Assembly (NCBI GenBank): GCA_036426205.1
Contig: CM071570.1
Span: 142,096,563-142,160,562 of the forward strand
Direction: 5' to 3'
DNA: 64,000 bases
Source: Ascaphus truei
Lineage: Eukaryota; Chordata; Amphibia; Anura; Ascaphidae
This document shows, in pieces, positions 36,617 to 50,100 of the stretch. A program made the position numbers and the translations under genes. Numbering within the stretch: the first letter of the stretch is position 1; the number at the start of each line of letters is the position of its first letter. The notes beneath the pieces are model-generated. The model was given only the letters and a program-made list of their open reading frames with translations, had not been told where the DNA came from and did not search any database.

Positions 36617-39347
36617 TATCAAAATCTAGTTAAAATTATACATTCCTTACCAGGGTCCATGTGCTCTAATATTACCAATTTCTCTTCATATATACACTGT
36701 ACTGTTTTAGTGTGGTATGTTATTTTTAATCTGGTGTATATTTGAATTTCCAGATAACTTGTAGTGATTTTAAGTAATGATTATACAGAATAAAATGTTG
36801 TGTTTTGTGACAAAGACAATGGCTTTTGATTATTTCATCGTTTTGCAAATTCGAGTTCTCTTTACAAAGGATTTAAAATTTTGACTAAGATTTTCTTACA
36901 GAAAAGACTTATACAGTACGTTTTTGAAGTGCTAAAAGTATTGAGACACACTATGTACTAAATATCTGCAATTGCAATTATTCATAAACACTAATAAATA
37001 TCAGACATCAATATTGTGTGTTTGAATTCTCCACTAATAGTATTATAAAATTGTTAAGTCATATCCTACATGCAAAGTGACTGCCATGTTAATAGTCAGT
37101 CACTTGTAGATAATTATAAAATGTTTAATTACGCACCAATGTGTAATATTACATTGTTCTAAGAGGTTCCTTCTGTGCTGCTCCTTGGGGTGCTATTCCC
37201 ACACTGGCATTTACAAAAAGTGGCAAAAAAAAGTGTAGCAAACAAAGAGCTTTATGTATATTTTTAATTAGAAACGTTATAGATCCCTGACAAAGTGCCG
37301 CCATTCCTTGCATGAAAACGTGTTGGATACTGGACATCTCAGCCCGAGCAGAGTAGAGAAAAGAGCACCAAAAACTGAGAAAGTGGGGTTGGAGCAGTAA
37401 AGAAGCAGTGGACATTACAGACTGAAGAGGCTAAGACACCACCCATGGAGACTCCCTAACTCCACACACGCTCACTCTGCATACTACCTTATGGACTTGA
37501 GGCAAAGCTGAAACATTGTGAGTGCATCCGATTACTTTGTTTCTGCCACTTCTCATTCAAAATATACTACACCATGAGACACTTTGTTTGCGCTTCTTTC
37601 TTTTAGCCAGAAAAGAGTCTGCCACAGAAATAGTATTGTGCACAACTCTGGAACACACACAGGTCACTTGTTCACGGTTTGACATAACACAGTATGAAGA
37701 AAGATATTTAGGAGATTGTGAAAGCTATTACCTTATGTAATACAAAAAGAAGCTGGTGCTTCCTAGCAGAAATGTGATTGTGATAGCATCTTTAATGACC
37801 TGCCGTGTTGGGCAATTAAAAATTCTCATATGGATTTTGGAAAATGTACAATTTATGTACATACAAGAACCGTGCATTTTACAGTACATACAACATGTAG
37901 CCAACAAAGCTAAAAACACAAATACTTGTTAAATAACAAATCATTATGTCTCAGTGTTAACCAAAGCACTGTTCAGTGAAGCTCAGATAAAAAGAGAAGA
38001 TTGTTGCTCATCGTAATTTTCTTCCCTCATTAGTCCATACATGCAGTATGTAAAGAGGTAAACTCCACCCTCCCACTGAGATAGGGCCAACGAAATTCAC
38101 ATATAAGGTGTCCTTAATATCTAGCTACAGCCCCTTCTGCAGGTAGTCTTTTATTCCCAGTCTTTCATAGAGGATAGCATTTTTTAATTTGGGGTTTACG
38201 GACTGCTTGCAGTCGAATCCAGAGATCTCTAGCCTGTCTCTTCTAAAAGCACCTGTGGACTGTACAGATGGTGGTCGCAGGTCAGGGGATCCCTTACTGC
38301 AACCGAGCTATACCACAAGATAGCCAGCTATGTCAGGCTCCAGGAAGTGCTTGGACCTGTTCGACATATTCAGTAAGTACTTAACTTGTTTTATGGGCTC
38401 GTGCCAGTGGAGGTTCAGCATGCGTACACGGCTGGTCATCACCCATATGGGCTCTGTGCCGGCAAATATTGGTCTCGATTATGGCGGTTTGTATCAATTT
38501 TATCCGTGTGAATCACGCCGTGGACACAGTAGGCAGACCCTGATGTCACACACAATATGCTCCAAGGGCGTCTTACAGCATGTGCAGTACGTGGCACGAG
38601 TGAAATCAATTACGTCACATGCGAGTCACCTTGTGGATGTATAGGACACGACATCACAAGCGGGTATTTACACACCCCACCGGAGGGTATTTATTCAGAA
38701 AGGGATCACAAACAAACTTTTCTCCCTTCAGAAACTGTCTTGGCTGTCAGCCTGTGAACTGTGGAGTCACCCTACTCTATAGGACTGCTGGTGAAAGTCA
38801 TTGGTAAGCCCATGTGTTTAGTTAGGTCAACTAAAAAGAGCATGGCCTACGATGTTTGTTTAGTACTACAGGTAATCGGAGGGTCCTTTATTGAGATATT
38901 GAGAGATAGATATAAATATTTTTCAGTGATAGAAAATGCCCAGGCGCCAGTCTGTGTGCGTTACAGATACACACTGACACTGAGTCACAGACAGAGGGGA
39001 GGCTGCTGGAACGCCATCCCCTCCCTTCATATGCCTAAAAATTCTGTCTGGCTCTGAAGTATACTTTTGTCCACTCATTATTTAATCTCAACTCAAAGAA
39101 GTATTCAGGGATATATGCTGGGTAATACCAGAGACAGGAAAAAGAATAAATGGATCTGAAACAAAAAAGAACAAAAAGTGACAAATGGTGAAGGAATCTT
39201 CAAAAACAAACAAAAAACATGCAAGGGGGACTTGCTGGTTTAATATTGTTCTAGTTTTCAAAAGCACTTGAACCTGACATTTCGGACTTCTTATTTTCAA
39301 ACACTTGAGGATAACGATTCTAAACAGATAACAATGGTTTAGCCTAC
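36617..39347. other. MMS22L intron, no further exon recognised
   Basis: This is intron downstream of the last recognised exon. It holds a decayed hammerhead-like motif (37283-37328) and, at about 38100-39060, GC-richer sequence with short frames that may be retroelement leader sequence. No exon matching the next part of MMS22L was seen. Confidence 0.4.
37283..37328 (+). ncRNA. Decayed hammerhead-like motif
   Basis: The plus strand has ATCC, CTGACAA, then GTGC and GCAT (a 4-bp stem II with a long loop), GAAAA, CGTGTT and GGAT. ATCC and GGAT pair as stem I. The core has a G-to-A change and one extra A, so it should be inactive, but the layout matches the other hammerhead-like cores in the window. 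Confidence 0.3.
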
Positions 39348-39857
39348 CTGAGTCTGGCTATAGCAGTTTGGAGGAAATGAAGCACTGCACTGAGCTCTGA
39401 CTCCCGACACGCCGGCATCATCATGCTGAAGCCATCATTTAGCAGCTTTTCCTCAGAGAGCTGCAGGTTGCAACTGGTCTCAAACACTTCCTGGACACCA
39501 TCGACATAGGTGGAAAGCAGCGTCCAGAGCGTGTGCTTCTGGCCATAGTCCCCCTTGCACACCAAGAACTCCTTGGCCATATTCCGGAAACCATTGGCCA
39601 GCTTTTCTGCCAGGGCGCTTATGTCCATGTTCTTCTCCACATACACCAGGAGGAACGCAAAATTGCCTCGCCAAACAAGAGCCTGCTGGGCAGTACTGAT
39701 ATGGTTTGGGACTAGAAAATGTAATAGATCCGACACCCGGCTGGCAACATCTTCAGTCTCTGCCACAGTGGCCAGTAACAGGAACAGACTGAAAAAGTTC
39801 TGCAACCCAACCTCTGTGAGCTCCTGCATCTTCTTCTGGTGGAACTTTGAATAGATT
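39348..39857 (-). CDS. MMS22L: MMS22L large exon (12 of 12 in window)
   Basis: This is the largest exon here: 510 bp, about 170 residues, with a CTCCCGCAG acceptor and a CTCAG/GTAGGC donor. It starts IYSKFHQKKMQELTEVGLQN and continues with FFSLFLLLATVAETEDVAS, AKEFLVCKGDYGQKHTLWTL, YVDGVQEVFETSC and KLLNDGFSMMMPACRESEL. It ends at TAIARLR with two bases of a split codon. The protein must continue for some 550 residues, but no matching exon was recognised between 39347 and position 1. Confidence 0.96.
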
Positions 39858-42800
39858 CTGCGGGAGAACAATTGACTACATCAAAACGAATCCTCATTTC
39901 AATTAAAAATTTAGAATAAATATCCCGACTTTCATTCTCTAGCTTTCTACAATAAAAAAAAAAAAACACACACACACACACACACACTGATTGCCTCACA
40001 AAAAAAAAAGAAATCTTAATTAAAAGGTTTGCTGGACAGCAAAAACAGTGTTAATTAGGAACACAGGGTCCAGAGTATTTGTAAACATATATGCCGAGTA
40101 AATTCAACTTTTTTTTAATAATAAAAAAACCTACAAATCGCAAAATATTGGACAAAAGAAGAAAAAAAAATTGTTAATTTTACGTGGATTACATTTATTA
40201 GAATATAATTGTGTCCATCCAAGTTACCCTGCCTCTGCAAGATGGGTTTTCTAGAAACATGGGAAGTTCCTCAGGGTAGCTTAAGAATTCAGCTTAAATA
40301 TTTCTGAAGTAAACACTTTTGGCTATTCCGAGAAATTAGTACCATTTATAGCCATTTTAGCATGAGAGGCTTGCTCCTGAATGGTTTAAGAATATATATT
40401 TATCTATCTTGTATTATTGAGATCACTTTATTGGCTATGTAATGGCCTAATTAGCATATTCTCTACATGTGGGGTAGGGCAGGGGTGCGCAAACTGGGGG
40501 GGCGCGACAGATTTTAGGGGGGCGCGGTGGTTAGAGGCCCCACGCTATTCAGCACGAGGCCTCTGTAAATTCACTTACCAGGCTTTGGTCCACACGTCTC
40601 CATGGCGTCAAGCGTCAAATGACGCCGCGGGTCACGTGATGCGACGTCAGATGACCCCGCATTCAAGGTAAGGGGGGGGGGTACGACCATGGGGCAGAGC
40701 AGGCAGGGGGGGGCACAGCTGAGGAAGTTTATGCACTCCTGGGGTAGAGTATTTAAGGGGTGGTTTCACAGCTGTAGAGATGTTCTTGAGAAAGGCTCCA
40801 TAGTGTGCCGAAACTGAATACATTTAGATTTTTTCATTAAGGAGTGCCTGCCTTTTGTACTATGTTTAATACCTAATGTATTCAGGTGGATTGTCCCAAG
40901 TTTTGCCACATTTTGAACCTTTTAGTGAGTGCCCTGTTTACACACTTTTTTGTTGCTGAAGTTCCCTTATTTATAATCCATCCTATGGTTATCTCTTCCT
41001 GGCACACAAGACTAAACAATTCAGAGTATCAGGCTGATCTGTGTGTCATACATCGATATGAGAGAAAGGAGACATACAGACGGTTTAAATGAACCAACAA
41101 ACACTACAAAGAACAGAGTTATTGAGCAGAGCTATCGAAAGCTCGGTATGTGGTAATAAACCAATGACTAGGGAGGGTATTAAACATACAGACCTTCCTT
41201 TGATTTGTTTCCAAGGATGTGCCCCACTGCTTTCTTTGGCTTTTTTCATCAAGTGTGCCATGATACGCAGGAAAATGAGGTAGCTGTTATCAGACTTGTA
41301 CAGGTCATGACTCTGGTTATCAGCACAGCAGTTCTTCACAACCTCCAGCATGGAATAAGGGGTTTTACTAACGCTAGCCAGTGACTTTACCCCAAGCCAG
41401 GGGATGTTAAAAGTACCGTTCTAAAAAACAGAGGAAATAGTAAAATCCAGAATAATGACTCAGTTTTCTGTATGATGCCACAAGAAAAAAAGAAACCAAC
41501 ATTATTTCAAATCAGCTATAAGCTTAACTAATCGCCTGGTGCAGATACATTTTTTTTTTTTTTACAGTAGGTGAGTGTGCATGGGGATTTTGCACTAGTG
41601 CTTTGAATTGTTGGTGCACGATGCGGAACATAGCAAGATGAACACACTGCTCCGTGCGTGAGACCAATCCATATGCTTTGACAGAGAGCACATTACCAAC
41701 AGTACTGAGAGCCAAATATTAAATTAGGTAGCAAGATTTTGTCTTGGAGTTTGAGATGTCTATTTTAAGAGAGTTTTTTTGTGGTCTTTTAAACTTGCAT
41801 GTAACAAAATCTAGTACAAGTATTGTCTTTGCTTGCTAAAGTCCCAGGAAAAAAAAAAAACCCCCATATCACCAAAGAACAACTTCATGACTATGGCCGT
41901 GTGCATAGTGCCTGTGACACGTGACGTCACCCGTCGCCGCTAGCGAAAGTTGTATTTCGCTTTGAGGCGGCGTCGCGGGCGACCAGGGCATTGATTAGCT
42001 CAGGGGCTGTCACATGAGGCGACAGCCCCAGAAAAATCAAATATTCCCGGCTTTAAAAAAATTGTGTCGTCACATCGCCGTCACGCTTACTATAAGCGCA
42101 TGCGGCGGCGGCAATGCATTTGTTTTCGGGCGACGTGGCGTCGCCGGCACTATAAGCGCGGCCTAAGGGCCCTACGCTCATCAATATGGCCCGAAACTGA
42201 GAGAGGCCCTACAGTATATACAGGTAGGTCTATAATGTAACAGTATATAACTGTTGTTTATTAGAGATTTGTGCAAGCAATGGGCACTTTAGTGACTGGT
42301 TATGGTTAAAATTGTATGGAATTTAAAAAAAATAAAAAATAAAACAGAATAGAGTGCAAATATCTTAGAAATGAGTTACAGAGGATAAAATGCATTCAGT
42401 TAATAGACAAGTCTGTTATGAACTAGCATGGTCTGAAAGAAAGGCCATTTGAATTTGCTTTAGGGTTTCTGATTAGATCAAAATTGATTTTTAAATATCC
42501 TTGGACTTCAAATGGTTATAACACAAAACTGGAATAAAAAAATTCATGCGTAATATCAATACAGTACCTTTTCTTTGCACGCAAAAACAATGCATCAGGA
42601 GTATTTTACTTGAGTGATCTTTGTAGGGTGGCTGATGCACTTAAATAAAGCCTTTGCTATGACCCCAACAACCAATATTTCATAGCAGCTGCTTTCTTGT
42701 GCCATATGTGAAAAAAATTAAAAAAAAATAACTCGGATGCTTCAGCTGAAATCCGATGGCAAGGTGCACATTTACCAAAAAGGTCCAATGATGATGGTAC

Positions 42801-45800
42801 TTCAGGTGAATCTATTCTGGAAAGCCCAACTCCACAACTAAGTTCTGAAAGTGTGCCCTGATATCATGCTGAAAGTCGGGTCGATGGTTAAATCAATCAT
42901 CTATCATGGATCTATAAAAAGACACAGTCCACCATGTCAAAATATATTTTTTGTTTCTACCATTCAGTTCAGTGATCTGGATTCAGAGTTTAGGATGGAT
43001 AGGATATTTATTTATTTTACAAAGTGTTTTTCCATTGAGAATTACCTCTCGTTTTCAAGTATGTCCTGGGCATAGAGTTATGATGACAAATAAAACATGG
43101 TTACAAATACATAATTACATACAGTTGTGTGAAAAAGAACGTACACCATCTTTGAATTCTATGGTTTTACATATCAGGACATAATAACAATCATCTGTTC
43201 CTAAGCAGGTCTTAAAATTAGGTAAATACAACCTCAGATGAACAACAACACATGACATATTACACGGTCATGATTTATTTAACAAAAATAAAGCCAAAAT
43301 GGAAAAGCCGTGTGTGAAAAACTAAGTATACCTTATGATTCAAATAGCTTGTAGAACCACCTACAGCAATAACTTGAAGTAATCGTTTTCTGTATGACTT
43401 TCAGTCTCTCACATCGTTGCTTCAGTTCATTGAGGTTTGTGGGCATTTGTTTATGCACAGCTCTATTAAGGTTCGCCACAGCATTTCAATCAGGTTGAGG
43501 TCTGGACTTTGACCGGGCCATTGCAACACCTTGATTCTTTTCTTATTCAGCCATTCTGTTGTAGATTTGCTGGTGTGCTTGGGATCATTGTCCTGTTGCA
43601 TAACCCAATTTCGGCCAAGCTTTAGCTGTCGGACAGATGGCCTCACATTTGACTCTAGAATACTTTGGTATACAGAGGAGTTCATAGTCGACTCAATGAC
43701 TGCAAGGTTCCCAGGTCCTGTGGCTGCAAAAACAAGCCAAAATCACCCCTCCACCACCGTGCTTGACAGTTGGTATGAGGTGTTTGTGCCGATATGCTGT
43801 GTTTGGTTTTCGCCAAACGTGGCGCTGTGCATTATGGCAAAACATCTCCACTTTGGTCTGGTCTGTCCAAAGGACATTGTTCCAGAAGTCTTGTGGTTTG
43901 TTCAGATGCAACTTTGCAATCCTAAGCCGTGCTGCCATGTTCTTTTAAGAGAAAAGAGGCTTTCTCCTAGCAAACCTTCCAAACAAACCATACTTGTTCA
44001 GTCTTTTTCTAATTGTACTGTCATGAACTTTAACATTTAACATGCTAACTGAGGCCTGTAGAGTCTGAGATGTAACTCTTGTTTTTTTTGCAATTTCTCT
44101 GAGCATTGCACGGTTCGACCTAGGGGTGAACTTGCTGGGACGTCTACTCCTGGGAAGATTTGCAACTGTCTTGAATGTTTTCCACTTTTGAATAATCTTT
44201 CTCACTGTAGAATGATGGACTTTAAATTGTTTGGAAATGGCATTGTAACCCTTCCCAGATTGATGGGAAGCAACAATTGCTTCTCTAAGATCATTGCTGA
44301 TGTCTTTCCTCCTTGGCATTGTGTTAACACACACCTGAATGCTCCTGACCAGCAAACTGCTAAAACTTTGGCTTTTATAGAGATGGTCACTGTCATGATA
44401 ATGTCATGAGATATTGGTATTTTTAATCCCTCTGGTGCTTGAGGGGTTAATGAGCTACATTTTTAAGAAAAATACAAAATGCTGATTCTGAAACAGGTCA
44501 GAACTGTTTCTTTGAACTGCTCTGAATTTCAAAGGGATTTACTTGGGGAGGGGTGTCCGTGTGGATGGCCCACTCAAGGTGTCAATTGAATTAATCAAGG
44601 TCTACAGACAGGGTTGGGGGAGAACAGCTTCAAGGTATTTTGTAGAAGGGGTGGGCTCATGAAAGGGCCCTAAAAAAAGAATTGTACTTAAGTCTGGGGG
44701 AGGTTGTTACAAGTCAGATCTGTCCAGGGGCATGCTTGAAAAGCATAGCAGACCTCATCTTCTGAACCAGGGCCTCGTTGGGAAAATCCATAGCATGTGG
44801 TAATGTACTGTATAGGATTTTTTGTTTTACCCCTTTTATTTTAAGAAGCTGCTCTGCCTTATATTGTAATTGTATGTTTATTTTGTAATACCTTTTCTGT
44901 AATTCAAGCACTGTATTTTTATATATATTAAACCATTTAATAAGTAATGCTTTGGGCTCTGAATGAACTTTGTGCACGCTGGAGAGAATAACTTGCTAAA
45001 TTCAGGCACATGTTACTACAACTGATTGTGTGTTAGAGTGCATAGTTTTTCCTATAATAAACAGGGACCTGAGGCCCTGGCGGATATTTTAGTCTAAGAT
45101 CTTTTATCATATCTGCATAACCTCAGGTGGTGGCAGTGGATGGTTATGATGTGCAATTGAGTAGGGGTTAATACTAACTCGCTGGTTCCTTGCAGAGGAG
45201 AAAGGGGGGTTGCTAGAGAAGCCTTTGTGTATTAATCCTGGTTGCATATCTAAAGTCACGTGCTCACTTGTGTGCTGTTCGTGGTGGTGGTACATTGGGA
45301 CGGTTTGAGGAGTGATACAACCCATTTGAGGGACCCCTGAGTGGGTGAAAAGTGGGTACGCTTGCGAGCGTCGGTATTAACCCTTGTCCCGTATGCAGGT
45401 CACGCGCTAGCAGGGGGTCTTACGTGACAGTCACACTTACTGATGATCAATTAATCAAGGGCATCTGATTAGCAGCACCTGTCTGCTAGTTAGCATCTTA
45501 ATTCCTATGGAAGCAGTAAGGGTGTACTTCGTTTTTCACACGTAGCTTCTCCATTGTGGCTTTATTTTTGTTAAATAAATCATGACACTGTGTAATATAT
45601 CCTGTGTTGTTGTTCATCTGAGGTTGTATTTACCTAATTTTAAGACCTGCTAAGGAACAGATGATTGTTATTATGTCCTGATATGTAAAACCATAGAATT
45701 CAAAGAGGGTGTACTTTCTTTTTCACACAACTGTAAGTGAACAGGGTATACATTATATACAAGACATTGCATGCACAGTAAGAGATAATATATGTTATAG

Positions 45801-47092
45801 GCGTATGTAACAGTTACAGACCAGATTAAAATGTGAGACACCTTTAGTTTTGAAAGAACTTAGACTGATGGTGGCTGTGAGAATCTCCGGTAGTTTTGGG
45901 GTGCACAGGAAGATATGGGATATCTGACAGACACATCTTGATGTACCCGAAAATTCAGCCGCAGGCTTACATTTCAAATCTTAAACTCTAGGTATGGACA
46001 AAACATTTTTATTCCCCTTTTCTATCATGAATCAAATAAAAGGACAACGCTGGATATTGCACACCTGGCCAGGTGTTTTTAAGGTTAAACGACGACTTAT
46101 TAAAATGCTCACTTGCCCGTGCCTCTCACTATTCACAGTATATATTTATATATATTACTGACCAGATTCTTGCTATAATATTCCCAGAGCGTGGTTACAG
46201 TTGGCAGGTTTGATTCCCAGATGTCACACAAGGACAAGCAGCACTGCAGATGCATCCGTAGCTGGTCCTCTAGGACTCCACTCTATGAAAACAGATAAAT
46301 AAAAAAGGAATATATGGTTACTCGGCTATTTCCATAGTAAATATAAAAACCCATAGAAAAAGCAACATTAGAATAGAAAATCCTAAAATGACTGGAGATT
46401 GATTCTGAGAAAAACTCTATTTCCTATTTAGCTCCAGCAAAAGATGACCTACAAGTAACACACATCCTGTCTCTCAAGTTTCTTTATACATAGAGGTAGT
46501 CTGTAGTGTTTATAAACGAATAGCATTTATTAACTAGCAACAATTAGATTTGAAGCTGCAGTTCAAGCTGTCATTTAAAAAATAAGTAAATATATAAATA
46601 AAAAGTTTTTAGCTAAGTTGCCGATTGATCGGCTAAGATTCGGCTGGGGGTTCACTAAATACATCTTGGGTTTTCTTCTGCTGCACGGACAGCCAAAGTT
46701 CTGTGAGGAAGATCATGTGACCAGGCAGGCACTAGACTCAATTGGTTCACTGCTAGATAGGGCAGGGCTCAAAAAGTTGATGCTGTTACATACACCTATA
46801 ATATAAACAGCCTCTCTAACTGTGCATGCAATGTCTTGTATATAATGTTCACTTATATAACCATGTATTATTTGTCAGTATAACTCTATGACCAGGACAT
46901 ACTTGAAAACGAGATGTAACTCTCAATGTATTACTCAATTTATTACTAAATAAATAAAGAGAAGGGGATGCGACTTTGTAAACGGTTGCAATAGGAACAA
47001 AAATGCTTGTTACATTAGAATACATTAAAAAGTCTTTAAAATTGTTTATTTTTTATTTTTTAAATGCAACAAGTATTTTATCATAGTACAAA

Positions 47093-47124
<32 letters not shown>

Positions 47125-50100
47125 ACCTGCAGGATATTGCTTGAACTGCAGCTTTAACACAAGCATTCATTAAACGCAACATACACGTTATGTGTACACA
47201 CACACGTAAATAAAATGCTGATTTATCATTCAGAGAAAACAGATAAAGAAAATATTTTGAAAGATGGGATATGGGATACTAAAAAGATAAATTAGTTATA
47301 AAGTATATATATTAAGTAGAAATAGCTGTATTTGTCCAGTTGCGATAGTGCAGAGTAAGAAGTACTCCAGCATTAGGTGATACCTTTTTTTATTTGGACT
47401 AACAAATGTATTTATATATATATATATATTATAATAATATATATATATAATATATATATATATATAATCCTAAAAATTATTTAACGTCTAAAAAGAAACA
47501 CACTGTTCTCATATGTTACACGAGAGGTTATACTCCTAGATAACATGTACACACTGTACCTGCACATCAATGGATTTTTTTAGAAGTTCTTCTGCAAATC
47601 TCCAATTTGAATCAATGTGGATCTGTAAAACAAAACCACTCAGGCGTATGTGCATTTTTCACAAAATAAAAATGAATCAAAAAGTACTTTAAGGCTGATT
47701 GAATACTTTCTAATGAAGCCAGTGACAGTGATGAGCTGTGCAATTGTTTTTCAACCCGCCATATTGGACCACCATTTAAAGGTCTTCCATCAGACTTTTT
47801 AATAAATGGTCAGATAGTTTATAGGCACTACTTATAGTCAGCAATGATTGGCATCAAACAGCAAGTAACATGTCTAAATTGGTGTAACCTGGTAGCAATA
47901 CTGTACACACAAAAAAAAAAAAAAAAAAACCACCACATCTAACGATTAAAGAGGCAAACCAACCTGTTTTTTTCTTCTTCATTTTTTTTAATACAGAATT
48001 GAAACAGGGGATCTCCAGAGCTGAACCCTATTCATTTCAGCTCAGGGGACCCCCTGCTTCCGGAGGTACTTGCCTCCGTAGGCAAGTGGCGGAAGCCACT
48101 CCAGGATTCACTATATGACTGCTTTTCAAAGTTCCCAGGCCCTGCGGGCCAATAGGAAGCCATGACATCACCTGGCGTAGCTTCCTATTGGACCCTCCGT
48201 TGAGGAAGTTGATAACTGCGATGATACAGTTACCCCTTTTTGGAGGTTGTATCTCCGGAAGTAGAGGGTCCCCAGAGCCAAAATTAATGGGGCTCAGCTC
48301 CGGAGATCCCCTGCTTCCTACGTTTTACAAAAAAAAATAATGAGGGAAAATACAGCTTGGATTGCTCCTTTAAAACCAAAAATAGACAAATGATTGCCAA
48401 TACCTGTGCTCACTGATTGAACTATTGCTTCTTTGTTGTCATATTGTAAATTACATCACTTATGTTATTCCCTATTTTCACCAACGAAGACTTGTGAAGT
48501 ATTGTTTGACATTTCTCAATCAGGATTTTGGGCTTAATGCATTCATTACATCAAATGACGTATAGTCTTAGATAATGCTAAAGTTTGTAATACATGATTT
48601 AATGGTTCGTTTTCAATGCTTACATTTCTTAACTGTCAACTGTTCATTAGTATTTTTTCTCTCTCATAAGGAACATAAAAGGGTAAAACGTCTAACCTCC
48701 CAACACCAACATTTTCTCTGTTTTTATTATTAAATGATTGGTCACAGTTTCACACTTTAATTTGGGAGGGGGAGGGAGAGGAGGAGGGGAAGAGAACAAA
48801 AAACAAAAATATCGCCAACAATTGCAATCAGTTTAAACCTATTGAAAAACTTCAGAAAGTTAAAGAAGTTAAGTGATTAAATAAACCTTTCATTTCTCTT
48901 GCTGCAATAGAGCCTCATTAAACACAAATTCTATTCTTACAGAAGCCCAAAGTAGCACATGAAAAAAATATATTAATGTGTGAAAACCCCACCCTTTCTT
49001 CTCGAATCCCATTCCGATCAAACCGGTAAAGTAATGAGAGGTGTGAAGTCAGCCACCAGCTGAGTCCTAAGGGATCCTTACACTGCACCACACTGCAGAG
49101 GGGATGGCTTTCTGTACCACTGGATCCCTGAAGGAGACTGCTTAACAATTTATTCATCCAGTTCCAAAAACACTAGAAAAGAAAAATAAATATACACAAG
49201 TTCTGCTGATGGTATTGGCAAGTAACCGACAAACACCAATACATTTAAAGGCAGGTAGCACAGGTTATACTGGTTTAAGTTTATAACAGAGCAGAAGGAG
49301 GGTGACCATTCTTTGTGCGTTTGAAGATCACATTAAATATAAAATAGCTCCATCACTTCCCCTTACGAACGCCTCAGTCAGCTTACCTCACAGGAAGAGA
49401 CTTTGCTTCTATGGTCAACGAGTTGGATAATTAAAATCCACATCTCTTTGATACAAAGACAAGGATAAAAGGAACTAGTCAGAGCTTCTGATGGCCGCAC
49501 CTGCAGAGACGACGTTTAATTACATTATGGGGGGGGAAAAAAGGGCAGTAGGTCTAAACACACAAGTTGTGTCTTGAGCACAGTTTAACATACCATCTTT
49601 GTCTAGAGTGAAAAATAATTTAAATGAAAAAAAAAATAAAAAATAATGATGAGCCCCCTTAGACATTTATGGAGAGGACTGCAAGGAACCTGCTAATTTG
49701 TCATGCATTAAATTCTTCTTGCTCAGCAGTGATCCCCATGGCTAAAAGTAGCGTTCCTCACGGCTGTTCCTCGAGTTTAAAATATTTTAGCATTGTCTCT
49801 TGTACTGTGCTGCCACGCGCAGAAAGCAAACAATTATTTCATTATAGCCCACATCTACCGTTTATACTGTACTCCTCCCGCTTTGCATTTGTTCAAATCC
49901 TCCTTTGCGGCACATAATGTTCCCATTGATTTCCTTTCTTGCCTATTTGGATTTATTGCCGGTGTTAGGGATGGGGGGATATATTACATTGAGGACTGCA
50001 GCAAGCCTGCTTGGTTTAAGGAGCAGAGGAAACATCCATAAAGGCAGATTCACTGTAGTTGCTCAAAACTCGCGATACCATTAGCTATTGCTACAATTCT

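Larger units (their letters stand above)
43122..45733 (-). mobile_element. Tc1/mariner transposon with long inverted repeats, split by a solo LTR
   Basis: Both ends begin CAGTTGTGTGAAAAAGAA (right end read on the minus strand) and stay matched for about 210 bp. Each inverted repeat also has an inner copy of the GTGTGAAAAAC..AAGTA motif, the IR/DR arrangement of Sleeping Beauty-like Tc1 elements. TA flanks both ends (43120-43121 and 45734-45735). Without the inserted LTR and its duplicated 5 bases the element would be about 1.57 kb, normal for Tc1. It encodes the degraded transposase at 43340-44319. Confidence 0.93.

Noticed and set aside
40785..40816. A fifth hammerhead-like motif (CTTGAGAAAGGC ... 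GCCGAAACTG)
   Set aside because: The first core box has an extra T and does not fit CTGAnGA, and no stem I could be paired. At best a very decayed relative.
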